Positions 37,652 through 45,158 of a stretch of 64,000 nt of DNA are shown here, piece after piece. The DNA is from an uncultured Bacteroidota bacterium (GTDB taxonomy: Bacteria > Bacteroidota > Bacteroidia > Chitinophagales > Chitinophagaceae). How positions within the stretch are numbered: the stretch's first letter is position 1; each line of letters opens with the position of its first letter. The notes below the pieces were generated by a model, which searched no databases, was not told the origin of the DNA, and was given only the letters and a program-made list of their open reading frames with translations. The position numbers and the translations under genes are program-made. The stretch lies in assembly GCA_903887415.1 (NCBI GenBank), contig CAISPO010000072.1, forward strand, positions 22,185 to 86,184, in the 5' to 3' direction.

Positions 37652-38170
37652 TCATTTAGACCTCAAATAATAGAGGAGGTCATCTTCTTCCCAACTGCGG
37701 TTGTATCTTTCTCCATTGATAAAAAAGGTTGGTGTGCCGTTCACGCCGCTGAGGGCGCCGCTTTCAAAATCACCCTCCACTTTATCGAGTACTGCGGGCG
37801 TTTCAAAATCCACTGTGAATTTTGCCACGTCCAGGCCAATGCGGGCGGCATACTTAACTAAATGGGAATCGCCGAGGTGTTCCTGGTGCTCAAAAATAAT
37901 GTCGTGCATCTCCCAGAACTTTCCTTGCAGCGCCGCCGCCTCGGCTGCCACTGCGGCATTGGTGGCATTAGGGTGCACTTCAGCCAGGGGGAAATTGCGA
38001 AAAACAAACTTTAGTTTATCCCCCATTTTTTCCTGTATGCTTTTTATTATCGGATAGGCGCGGCCGCAATGCGGGCACTGATAGTCGCCATATTCAACCA
38101 GCTCAATGGCCGCATTTTTATTCCCCTGGATATGATCTTTACCACCCACCGGTGGCTTTAATTTTGACAT
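37652..38170 (-). CDS. DsbA-family thioredoxin-like protein
   Basis: The 172-residue protein has a thioredoxin-fold core with the active site CPHC (C32, C35) in VEYGDYQCPHCGRAYP. It also has the cis-proline segment VNGTPTFFINGERY, both typical of the DsbA/Thioredoxin_4 group. No signal peptide is seen, so it would work in the cytoplasm as a disulphide reductase/isomerase or detoxification partner rather than as a periplasmic oxidase. The peroxiredoxin gene ends 7 bp before its start, so the two are almost certainly co-transcribed, and this protein could be the reductant of that peroxiredoxin (inference). Confidence 0.87.
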   Translation of the reverse strand: MSKLKPPVGGKDHIQGNKNAAIELVEYGDYQCPHCGRAYPIIKSIQEKMGDKLKFVFRNFPLAEVHPNATNAAVAAEAAALQGKFWEMHDIIFEHQEHLGDSHLVKYAARIGLDVAKFTVDFETPAVLDKVEGDFESGALSGVNGTPTFFINGERYNRSWEEDDLLYYLRSK

Positions 38171-38177
38171 ACGTTAT

Positions 38178-38636
38178 CTATTTTTTCATTTCATTTAATG
38201 CATCAATAATGCCATCTGCACCCGGATTGATACCTACCGGCGATAAATAACTCCAACGGATCACACCCACTTCGTCAATAACATACAATGCCCTTTTGCA
38301 CTGACCTTCCTCATTATCATATACATCATACAATTTGGCGACAGCACCTTTTGGCTCATAGTCGGCCAATAAAGGGAAATGCAGTTTTCTGTCTTGCGCA
38401 AAAGCCATGTGGCACCATTTGCTGTCCACCGAAATACCCAGTAGTTGTGCATTATGTTTACTAAATATCTTAAGCATTTCATTATAGAGCGCCATCTGGT
38501 CTCCGCACACCGGGCTCCAGTCTGCCGGGTAAAATGCAAGTATTACCCTTTTGCCCTTAAGTTGGCTTAAAGACAGCTTTTGGTCTGGTGTTGTATTTAA
38601 AGAAAAATCGGGGGCCTGCGTTCCTGTTTTCAGCAT
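38178..38636 (-). CDS. Peroxiredoxin (AhpC/TSA family)
   Basis: The 152-residue protein has the peroxiredoxin layout: GTQAPDFSLNTTPDQKLSL, GKRVILAFYPADWSPVCGDQ with the peroxidatic cysteine C44, and AQLLGISVDSKWCHMAFA with a second cysteine C75. It reduces hydrogen peroxide and organic peroxides in the cytoplasm. The Thr of the classical PxxxTxxC motif is replaced (YPADWSPVC), as in some BCP/AhpE-like members. It is the first gene of a two-gene unit with the DsbA-like protein downstream. Confidence 0.9.
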   Translation of the reverse strand: MLKTGTQAPDFSLNTTPDQKLSLSQLKGKRVILAFYPADWSPVCGDQMALYNEMLKIFSKHNAQLLGISVDSKWCHMAFAQDRKLHFPLLADYEPKGAVAKLYDVYDNEEGQCKRALYVIDEVGVIRWSYLSPVGINPGADGIIDALNEMKK

Positions 38637-38809
38637 AGGTTATGAAATTATCGCTATAAAAATAAGGCTTGAATAAATAAGAACTAGCTATTTTTTATTT
38701 TTGATGTATTGCTGCGTGTTTGATATGCTATTCTGGGGCGCCAAGCATGTTGACGGGCGCAGTTTTGATAATGCTGAGAACCGCCCCGACAATCTGCAGA
38801 TACCTATGA

Positions 38810-38852
38810 TCAGAAAAAAATAAGCTTCATTTATCCCAGGATAAATGAAGCC
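38810..38852 (-). terminator. Rho-independent terminator after doxX-like gene
   Basis: A perfect 13-bp stem, GCTTCATTTATCC / GGATAAATGAAGC (38824-38836 and 38839-38851), has a 2-nt centre. On the minus strand it is followed by a run of seven T. Confidence 0.85.
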
Positions 38853-38872
38853 GTAGCCCGCAACGATTATCA

Positions 38873-39358
38873 TTAGGCTATTGTTTTCTGCTTTCTGAAA
38901 AAATGATCGAGCGATCGCGTGCCCGGCCCTTCAATTACTAAAAAGAGTGACACCAGCAATTGCGCGTAGTCCGACCTTATCTCATGCAGCACCGCACCCA
39001 GGCCTGTTTTGGGTGGCGCTACAGGCATGGGCAGCGGGCTGGTGCCCATGTAGAGGCTTATCTTCGTAGTTAAGATGGCTACGACCATCTCTATAATGAA
39101 GATCAGTGCCGAGAGGCGTGTAAGAATTCCTAAAATAAGGCATAGCCCTCCTACTATCTCCAGTGTAGCAACAAAGTCGGCAGTAATATACGGAATGGGG
39201 AAACCCAATTTGGTGAACCGCCCTACCCCCTGGTTGGGAAATACAAATTTGAGGATACCTTCCCAAAAGAAAACCCCGCCCGCCATCAGGCGCAGGATAA
39301 GAATTGAATTTTGATTGCTAACCGGAGGGTTCATAACCCAATTGATGAATGATTTCAT
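38873..39358 (-). CDS. DoxX family membrane protein
   Basis: I start it at MKSFINWVMNPPVSNQNSIL (161 residues). The ORF extends 18 codons further, but a -7 box TACTTTTG (39376-39383) lies inside that extension. The protein has four hydrophobic helices (ILILRLMAGGVFFWEGIL, FVATLEIVGGLCLILGIL, ALIFIIEMVVAILTT, AQLLVSLFLVI) with the family pattern RL..G..F...G..KF and E..GG..L..G. DoxX-like proteins sit in the cytoplasmic membrane and are linked to redox or thiol metabolism; exact roles vary. A strong terminator follows. Confidence 0.85.
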   Translation of the reverse strand: MKSFINWVMNPPVSNQNSILILRLMAGGVFFWEGILKFVFPNQGVGRFTKLGFPIPYITADFVATLEIVGGLCLILGILTRLSALIFIIEMVVAILTTKISLYMGTSPLPMPVAPPKTGLGAVLHEIRSDYAQLLVSLFLVIEGPGTRSLDHFFRKQKTIA

Positions 39359-39375
39359 AATTATGTGTTTTAAAC

Positions 39376-39383
39376 CAAAAGTA
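39376..39383 (-). promoter_or_regulatory. -7 box TACTTTTG for doxX-like gene
   Basis: It matches TAnnTTTG on the minus strand, 17 nt before the chosen ATG at 39358. It decides the start codon. Confidence 0.5.
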
Positions 39384-39454
39384 GCGGACAGTACCCTAAG
39401 TGCATGGCGCATTTCGGCAGGATGATGAAAACGCCCGGCAAGATGAGTAAAAGC

Positions 39455-40219
39455 CTAACCAAGCAATTGCAGCAATTGCGCCCGGTAATTCCTGCTTAGT
39501 TTCAGCAGTTCACCATTTTGCAGCGCTACTGTATAATCGCCGTTGTAATGGGAGATAAGCTCCTTAATGAACCTGACGTTTACAATAAACGACCGGTGGA
39601 TACGGACAAAAACAGATGGGTCAAGCACTAATTCAAACGTCTTCAGCGTTTCGTTGTGCAGGTATTTTTTTCCGGCCGTATGAACGGAAGTATAATCACC
39701 GCTGGCCTCAATAAAGATCACGTCCCCGCACGACACTACAGTTATTTTTATTCCGTCCCTGATACTTATCCTGGTCTTATACACTTCCGGAATTGCCTGC
39801 TGCAGCCGCATAGTTAACGGCAAATTGCTTGCCGGGCGGGCACCGGTAGCTCCTTGTTCCCAATGCCGGAATGCTTTTTGAAATGCTTTATTGAAACGGG
39901 CTTGTGTAAACGGCTTTAATAAATAATCGGCAGCGTCATGCTCAAAAGCCTTTACGGCATGGTCGTGCGCAGAAACGACAATGAGGTGCGGATCATAGTT
40001 TGCCGGCAGTGTTTCAAGCACTTCAAAGCCATTGAGCAGCGGCATTTGTATATCCAGGAAGATAACATCCGGTAGATGGCGTCGGATATCAGCCGCCGCT
40101 GCCTCGCCATCGCCACACTCTGCAACAATATCAATGCTGCCATTTTGAGGAAGAGCAAGTTTTATTGCCTTCCGTGCCAGCATTTCATCATCGGCTATCA
40201 GTATCTTACATGGCAGCAT
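39455..40219 (-). CDS. LytTR-type response regulator
   Basis: I start it at MLPCKILIADDEMLARKAI (254 residues). This ATG overlaps the last 14 nt of the kinase gene, a typical coupled arrangement, whereas the ORF extension to 40264 adds 15 non-homologous residues inside the kinase. The receiver domain (about 1-120) has DDE (10-12), the phospho-acceptor D56 in VIFLDIQMP, and LVVSAHD and LLKPF. The C-terminal LytTR DNA-binding domain (about 150-254) has VISCGDVIFIEASGDYTSVH and FVRIHRSFIVNVRFI. It should control target genes in response to the partner histidine kinase. DNA targets are unknown. Confidence 0.93.
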   Translation of the reverse strand: MLPCKILIADDEMLARKAIKLALPQNGSIDIVAECGDGEAAAADIRRHLPDVIFLDIQMPLLNGFEVLETLPANYDPHLIVVSAHDHAVKAFEHDAADYLLKPFTQARFNKAFQKAFRHWEQGATGARPASNLPLTMRLQQAIPEVYKTRISIRDGIKITVVSCGDVIFIEASGDYTSVHTAGKKYLHNETLKTFELVLDPSVFVRIHRSFIVNVRFIKELISHYNGDYTVALQNGELLKLSRNYRAQLLQLLG

Positions 40220-41294
40220 ACTGTAGCGGTATTTTAATGGTAACTTCCATACCGCTGTCCTCATTACTGTTATGCGGCGTTATAGACAGAAATGAATTGC
40301 TTCCGTAAAGTTTATGCAGCCGTTCTTCAGAGTTAGAAAGCCCGGTACCTTTTTTTATCTCCTTTGCGCCCAGCTTGTCCCGGCAACTATCCCTTACTGA
40401 AAGCATCAATGCGCCATCATCGTTTGCAGCATTAATGGTTATTCTTGTTGCCCCCCGCGATCGTTCTACGGCATATTTTATGGAATTTTCCACAAGGGGC
40501 TGTAAAATCATACTGGGCACAAGGGCGGTGCGGGTATTTTCAGCCACAGCATACGCTACACTCATCTTATCCTCAAAACGGGTTTGTTGAATATCCACAT
40601 AGAGCTGAAGCGTTTCTATTTCTTTATACAAGGGCACCTTTTGATCGTTCGCTTCGCGAATAGCGATGCGCATCAGCTCACTCAGTTTCTCCAGCATACC
40701 GGCAGCTTTTTCATGCTCGCCTATTTTTATCAGCGTTATGATAGAATGATGCGTGTTGAATAAAAAATGTGGCTGCAACTGTTGCTGCAGAAACTGCAGG
40801 CGCGTATCAGACAGCGATTTTTCGAGTGTTACGGTTTTAAGCTGCTCGTTTTGCAGCGCCTTATAATACTGCTGGCCGTTGATAAGCAAAAGGATAACAC
40901 CGTAAACAATGAAATTGAAAAACAACCCCGTCAGCGCACACTTTTTCAGTATCACAACATAGTCAGCAGGCTGGCTAAGCAAAACATTTATGAAACGGGC
41001 GGTGAGGGATGCCAGAAAAACATGGATCGTGCAAAGCAACAGGTAAATGCAAAACTGGTACGCAAAAAAAACACCTGCTTTGCTTCCCGCATAATTCATT
41101 TTCCCGGCGAGCGCCACCGCCAGCGTTGTAAGCGGAATCCAGACCAGCCAACGCGCAATAAATGGCAATTCCTGCTTAAGGTGAAAAGGTGTATCCAGCA
41201 ATATAGAATTAAAATAGCCCTCTGCCAGGCTTAGTGCTATAACCGCCAGCCATATCAAAGTATACCCTAAAAACCGTTTTGACACACCACTCAC
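40206..41294 (-). CDS. LytS/YehU-type sensor histidine kinase
   Basis: This 362-residue membrane kinase starts with GTG. Four hydrophobic segments (about 10-140) make up the sensor. The His_kinase domain has LQQQLQPHFLFNTHHSI with the phospho-acceptor H176, and the ATPase part has ILQPLVENSIKYAVE (N box) and GTGLSNSEERL (G box). It autophosphorylates and passes phosphate to D56 of the overlapping regulator gene. The promoter box TAACTTTG (41300-41307) lies only 5 nt before the GTG, predicting a leaderless transcript. No periplasmic ligand domain of note is present, so the signal is unknown. Confidence 0.93.
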   Translation of the reverse strand: MSGVSKRFLGYTLIWLAVIALSLAEGYFNSILLDTPFHLKQELPFIARWLVWIPLTTLAVALAGKMNYAGSKAGVFFAYQFCIYLLLCTIHVFLASLTARFINVLLSQPADYVVILKKCALTGLFFNFIVYGVILLLINGQQYYKALQNEQLKTVTLEKSLSDTRLQFLQQQLQPHFLFNTHHSIITLIKIGEHEKAAGMLEKLSELMRIAIREANDQKVPLYKEIETLQLYVDIQQTRFEDKMSVAYAVAENTRTALVPSMILQPLVENSIKYAVERSRGATRITINAANDDGALMLSVRDSCRDKLGAKEIKKGTGLSNSEERLHKLYGSNSFLSITPHNSNEDSGMEVTIKIPLQYAAM

Positions 41295-41299
41295 AAACC

Positions 41300-41307
41300 C
41301 AAAGTTA
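41300..41307 (-). promoter_or_regulatory. -7 box TAACTTTG, 5 nt before the kinase GTG start
   Basis: It matches TAnnTTTG on the minus strand, with a 5-nt spacer to the GTG start at 41294. Confidence 0.5.
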
Positions 41308-41353
41308 GGGTTTCATAACAAAAATTCTGCGGTAGATAAATAACCTGCCATCC

Positions 41354-43876
41354 CTACCCTTTCGGGTCCAGCGCCTTGGTGATACGGAACGAAAGGTCCT
41401 GTAAATGGTATTTGCTCATTTTGTCTTTAGTGCCGGGGATCGCAGCGGCTATCTCTGTTTTCAGCTCCGCTAACTGCCCGCGCGCCATAGATATTGCATC
41501 CGAATTTTTAGTGGTGAAATTCATTGCATTTACCTGCATACCCGGTTGTGCCGGCGGTGGATTCAGTACATTTATCAGTGCCTCTACATATGCCTTTTGC
41601 AGATTGCGGCGGTAGCCGTCTATTACTTTCTTCGTTGACAGCTCGCTCCATATGCCCTTCTTCACATCATCCATCATCTTATCGAGCGTATAGGTGTTTT
41701 GCTCGCCAAAACGGTTTGTAGCGGTTGCCATCCTGTTGAGCCGTGCGCCCGAAAGCAGGCTATTGAGTATGCTTACCTGCACATTGCCCACCTGTTCTGC
41801 CATCACGGGGTTGGTGATCTTGTTCAGGATACTTTTATCCAGCAACCAGGTTGGTGTTTCAAATAATTGTTTGTTGAGAAAAGCTACAGCTTCTTCCTGT
41901 ACCGGTTTTGGAGTTGGCTCATATACGTCTTCTCCGGCTTGCTCTACACTCTTTGGGGTTTCATACACACCACCAATATTTTTCACCACATGGCCCATAT
42001 ACCTGCCCCACTGCCCTACCAGCGCACCGTATATATCCCGGAGATTATCGTACTTATCGCCTTCTTCTTTTGTCCACTCCGGCAGTTGCACAATAATGCG
42101 CTTCAAATTCTTAATACCATATTCGCTGGCCTTCATGCTATTGTCGCCTAGGTCTTCTGTCTGCGAGCGTGGATCGAATGGATTGGTCTCTGTGCCGAAC
42201 CAAAGGCGGGGATTAGCCTTCAGACTGTCTATCACCCATTTGTTGGTGATCTTCTGGTCTACTTTTTCATCCTTGGCAAAAGTGGCTGTATAGCCCCACA
42301 TAATGGCCCACATATCGTAGTCGCCAATACGTGGGAAAAGGCCCACTTCGCTGATATTGTCCTCCGGCTGTGCCACATAGTTGAAACGCGCATAGTCCAT
42401 GATGGATGCGGTATGGCCATGTGCTTCCACCCATGCCTTGTTGCGCAGGTTCTCTACAGGTGTGCGGCTGCTGCTGCCCATATTGTGGCGCAGGCCCAGC
42501 GTATGCCCCACCTCATGCGACGATACGAACCGGATCAGTTGCCCCATCAGTTCATCATCAAATTCCATCTTTCTTGCCTTGGGGTCCACCGCAGCAGTTT
42601 GTATCATATACCAGTCGTGTACCAGCTTCATAACGTTGTGGTACCAGCCAATGTGGCTTTCTATTATCTCGCCGCTGCGCGGGTCATGTACATTTGGCCC
42701 ATAGGCATTGGCAATATCAGATGGCAGGTAACGAAGCACCGAGTAACGAGCATCTTCAAGCCCTGCCACCGTGTCTTTAATATCCCAATCCTTGCCAATG
42801 ATCGCATTTTTGAAACCAGCTTTTTCAAAGGCTTTCTGCCAGTCGTTTATACCTTGTATCAGGTATGGCCGCCATTTTTTGGGGGTCGCAGGGTCTATAT
42901 AATATTCGATCGGTTTTTTTGGTTCTACCAGTTCGCCGCGTTTCCATTTTTCTACGTCCTCGTCTTTGGGTTCCAGGCGCCAGCGCACCGCAAATACCTG
43001 GTTATCCACCTTTTGCTGTGCGTCACTAAAGACAGTGTAGTCGTCCGCAAAGAAGCCCACACGCGGATCGAAAAGCCGTTTCTGCATAGGCACCTTAGGC
43101 AGCAGCACAAATGAGTTATTAAGCTCTACCGTAACCGCGCCTGTAGCCCATGCTGCCGGCAAAGTAGTGGAAGGGAACGAACCAGGGCCTGAGGGCATAA
43201 ATGACGGCGTAGAATTGAATGTTCTTACTACCCTCACCTCCGTATTAATGGGGTAGGTATGAATGCTCTCTATATAAGACCTTTCAGAGGATTGCCCCGA
43301 AAGATTGAAGCGCTTCTTTGCAAACTCACTCAAAGAAATAGGTTGGTTGTCGCCCTTGAAGAAGTCAGTAACATCTATTACTACCGATGTAGAATCCTTA
43401 CCTAAGGCTTCAATTTTAAATGACTGGGCTATAGGATTGAGGTTAGAGTTAGTTACCGCTTTATATATATCGTTAGTGGAATCAGCTACACTGACTACAG
43501 TTACTACACGCAGGAACACTTTATTATCCGGGCCTTTCTCCCATACTACGGTCTGGTCGTTCACCATTTCGCCAGAATAGACGCCGCCGCCGCCTGCAGT
43601 TTTGCTATAGCGGGTGGTCACGATCATCTCCCGGCCCATCAGCGAATCCGGTATCTCGAAATACCATTTGTCATCCACCTTATGCACCGTAAATAGGCCA
43701 TACTTAGTAACCGCCTTATCGGTTATTACCTTATTAAATGGCTTAGGCCCTTTTTTAGACGCGCTGTCTGCCTTCGGTGCCGCTGCAGGTGCATCGCCCC
43801 CTTTACCATGTTTATGCTTAGCTGTTACCGCCAGTGTAAGGCACAAAAGTGCCGGAATGATCACGTATTTCTTCAT
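41354..43876 (-). CDS. Secreted zinc-dependent metzincin metalloprotease (DUF5117/DUF5118 type)
   Basis: I start it at MKKYVIIPALLCLTLAVTA (840 residues; seven more codons are open upstream). After the signal peptide and a Lys/Ala-rich linker comes the DUF5118/DUF5117-type N-terminal region (KWYFEIPDSLMGREMIVTTR ... YIESIHTYPINTEVRVVRTF). It is followed by a catalytic domain with the metzincin motif HEVGHTLGLRHN (H454, H458, H464) and the Met-turn ASIMDYARFNYV. The C-terminal 250 residues are helical. The family is abundant in Bacteroidota and Proteobacteria. It should be a periplasmic or outer-membrane protease. No T9SS domain is seen. The physiological substrate is unknown. Confidence 0.9.
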   Translation of the reverse strand: MKKYVIIPALLCLTLAVTAKHKHGKGGDAPAAAPKADSASKKGPKPFNKVITDKAVTKYGLFTVHKVDDKWYFEIPDSLMGREMIVTTRYSKTAGGGGVYSGEMVNDQTVVWEKGPDNKVFLRVVTVVSVADSTNDIYKAVTNSNLNPIAQSFKIEALGKDSTSVVIDVTDFFKGDNQPISLSEFAKKRFNLSGQSSERSYIESIHTYPINTEVRVVRTFNSTPSFMPSGPGSFPSTTLPAAWATGAVTVELNNSFVLLPKVPMQKRLFDPRVGFFADDYTVFSDAQQKVDNQVFAVRWRLEPKDEDVEKWKRGELVEPKKPIEYYIDPATPKKWRPYLIQGINDWQKAFEKAGFKNAIIGKDWDIKDTVAGLEDARYSVLRYLPSDIANAYGPNVHDPRSGEIIESHIGWYHNVMKLVHDWYMIQTAAVDPKARKMEFDDELMGQLIRFVSSHEVGHTLGLRHNMGSSSRTPVENLRNKAWVEAHGHTASIMDYARFNYVAQPEDNISEVGLFPRIGDYDMWAIMWGYTATFAKDEKVDQKITNKWVIDSLKANPRLWFGTETNPFDPRSQTEDLGDNSMKASEYGIKNLKRIIVQLPEWTKEEGDKYDNLRDIYGALVGQWGRYMGHVVKNIGGVYETPKSVEQAGEDVYEPTPKPVQEEAVAFLNKQLFETPTWLLDKSILNKITNPVMAEQVGNVQVSILNSLLSGARLNRMATATNRFGEQNTYTLDKMMDDVKKGIWSELSTKKVIDGYRRNLQKAYVEALINVLNPPPAQPGMQVNAMNFTTKNSDAISMARGQLAELKTEIAAAIPGTKDKMSKYHLQDLSFRITKALDPKG

Positions 43877-44017
43877 AATCCTGATTGATTGATGCAATGT
43901 TAAGAAAGGTATTTCTAAAATTGCTATAAAAATGAAAAATCCCCTGAAAAATGCCCTGCCAGTGTCCCACGCCTCGAAGGTTTGAGACTCCTGTGCGCGC
44001 TAATCTTTCACAAGGTG

Positions 44018-44284
44018 CTACTTAAATTTCGCCAACAGCTTCCGCTGATATTCCGCGCTGATCTCATTCATCTTATCTGAAAGGGCGCCTAAAAATACGT
44101 TGCTCCCCTGCTGCGACAACAGTTCATCAGCCTTTACGGTAGCCGATACACGAAATCCCTTTGACAGCTCATCTATAGCCTCCTGCTTACCTACACCCCA
44201 CCCTGAGTCATCGCTGAGATCAAGTGAATACCCATCTATCAGGGACTGCAGGTATTCTTTATAATCAACTAATGCTTTTTCCAT
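44018..44284 (-). CDS. Small hypothetical protein divergent from the Fic gene
   Basis: The 88-residue protein, mostly helical (MEKALVDYKEYLQSLIDGYSL, QEAIDELSKGF, SDKMNEISAEYQRKLLAKFK), has no recognised domain. It is transcribed away from the fic-like gene across an 83-bp gap that holds the fic promoter. It was considered as a Fic antitoxin but lacks the inhibitory motif (S/T)xxxE(G/N). The codon pattern and charged helices look like a real protein. Confidence 0.55.
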   Translation of the reverse strand: MEKALVDYKEYLQSLIDGYSLDLSDDSGWGVGKQEAIDELSKGFRVSATVKADELLSQQGSNVFLGALSDKMNEISAEYQRKLLAKFK

Positions 44285-44327
44285 TTCATATTTTTTGCTA
44301 CTTGAATATAAAGATATTCCCTTTCAG

Positions 44328-44359
44328 TTGATAACAAAAGTACAAAACGCCTAAGTTTG
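44328..44359 (+). promoter_or_regulatory. Promoter of the fic-like gene
   Basis: TTG (44328-44330), 21 bp and TAAGTTTG (44352-44359) fit the Bacteroidota TTTG-N17-23-TAnnTTTG promoter. The ATG follows 8 nt later. Confidence 0.55.
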
Positions 44360-44367
44360 TAATCTTT

Positions 44368-44954
44368 ATGAAATACGATTTTCCGGATAATCAAAATGAA
44401 ATTTTGCCAAACATACCCGGCCTGAAAGCGGCTGAAGAAATTGCATTGTCAGAATTTGAAGGGTTTTTGAAAGCCGAAATACAACTAACCGAAAGCCTTA
44501 CACCAAGAACCAAATTTAACGTTTCTTATACCCTTAGAATACACAAACTGGCGCCAGGCCATTTGTATTCTTTTGCAGGAAAATATCGTGATGTGAATAT
44601 CTCAAAAGGAGGTTTCGCGTTTTCCGCAGCGCGTTTTTACCGGAAACAATGGCCACATTTGAGAGCGAGATTTTATCAAATCTTCCACACAAATACAAAA
44701 CCAAAGATGAACTGGTAAAAGACATCGCCAAAGTACACGTTGAACTGCTTTTCATTCACCCGTTCCGTGAAGGAAATGGCCGCACTGCGAGAGTTTTAGC
44801 AAATATTATGTGCAGGAAACAAGGTTATGAAGCGTTGAAATTTCAATTGATCACGGAAAAAGAATTTGGCGCTTATGTAGCAGCAGTTCAGATGGCAGCG
44901 GACAAAAATTATACTAAAATGGAAGAGATGATACGGCTTATTTTCCCAGGCTAG
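44368..44954 (+). pseudogene. Fic/DOC family protein, interrupted by a one-base frameshift
   Basis: Two overlapping frames together make one Fic protein of about 195 residues. Frame one (44368 to about 44638) reads NIPGLKAAEEIALSEFEGFL ... HLYSFAGKYRDVNISKGGF, the usual N-terminal half. Frame two (to 44954) reads from LPETMATFESEIL and holds the catalytic motif HPFREGNGRTAR, matching HPFx(D/E)GNGRxxR of AMP-transferring Fic enzymes. Continuity needs one extra T in the T5 run at 44634-44638. As given, frame one ends at 44718 without the active site. This may be a true inactivation, a slippery tract that restores the frame, or a sequencing error. Fic proteins modify target proteins with AMP from ATP. 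The convergent 51-residue ORF looks like its inhibitor. Confidence 0.75.
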
Positions 44955-45093
44955 ACTCTACTTTTTTCAATGATTCCAAAGCCATTTGTGTGGAAATTTG
45001 AATTCCCTCAATACGAAAAGACGCAATAGCAGACTGCATAATTTGCTCTCTGACTATCTTTTTATCTTTTGGTTTTGCTTCTTTCGTTTTCAT
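44938..45093 (-). CDS. Predicted Fic antitoxin (51 residues), convergent with fic
   Basis: This short ORF reads MKTKEAKPKDKKIVREQIM followed by QSAIASFRIEGIQIS. Residues 25-30 (SFRIEG) fit the Fic-inhibitory motif (S/T)xxxE(G/N), in which the Glu of an antitoxin helix blocks ATP orientation in the Fic active site (class I, VbhA-like). The motif sits in a helix followed by a second helix (QMALESLKKVESSLG), the expected two-helix layout. It overlaps the last 17 bp of the fic frame on the opposite strand. Class I antitoxins are usually encoded beside and in the same direction as fic, so the convergent arrangement is odd. The start is the only ATG, and no promoter was identified with confidence. 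Confidence 0.65.
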   Translation of the reverse strand: MKTKEAKPKDKKIVREQIMQSAIASFRIEGIQISTQMALESLKKVESSLGK

Positions 45094-45140
45094 GGCATAA
45101 ATATACGATAATTATCCGACTTGTGTTAGGCATCTACTCA

Positions 45141-45156
45141 CCCGATATGCATCGGG
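45141..45156. repeat. CCCGAT / ATCGGG hairpin
   Basis: The inverted repeat CCCGATATGCATCGGG lies directly after the stop codon of the 596-residue gene. It belongs to the same family as the copies at 14272 and 30195. Confidence 0.5.
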
Positions 45157-45158
45157 AT

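Noticed and set aside
38688..38873. A 61-codon minus-strand ORF after the doxX-like gene
   Set aside because: It runs through the doxX terminator hairpin, has no conserved features and starts within the doxX stop.
44018..44284. The 88-residue protein as the Fic antitoxin
   Set aside because: It lacks an (S/T)xxxE(G/N) motif and is transcribed away from fic; the 51-residue convergent ORF fits better.
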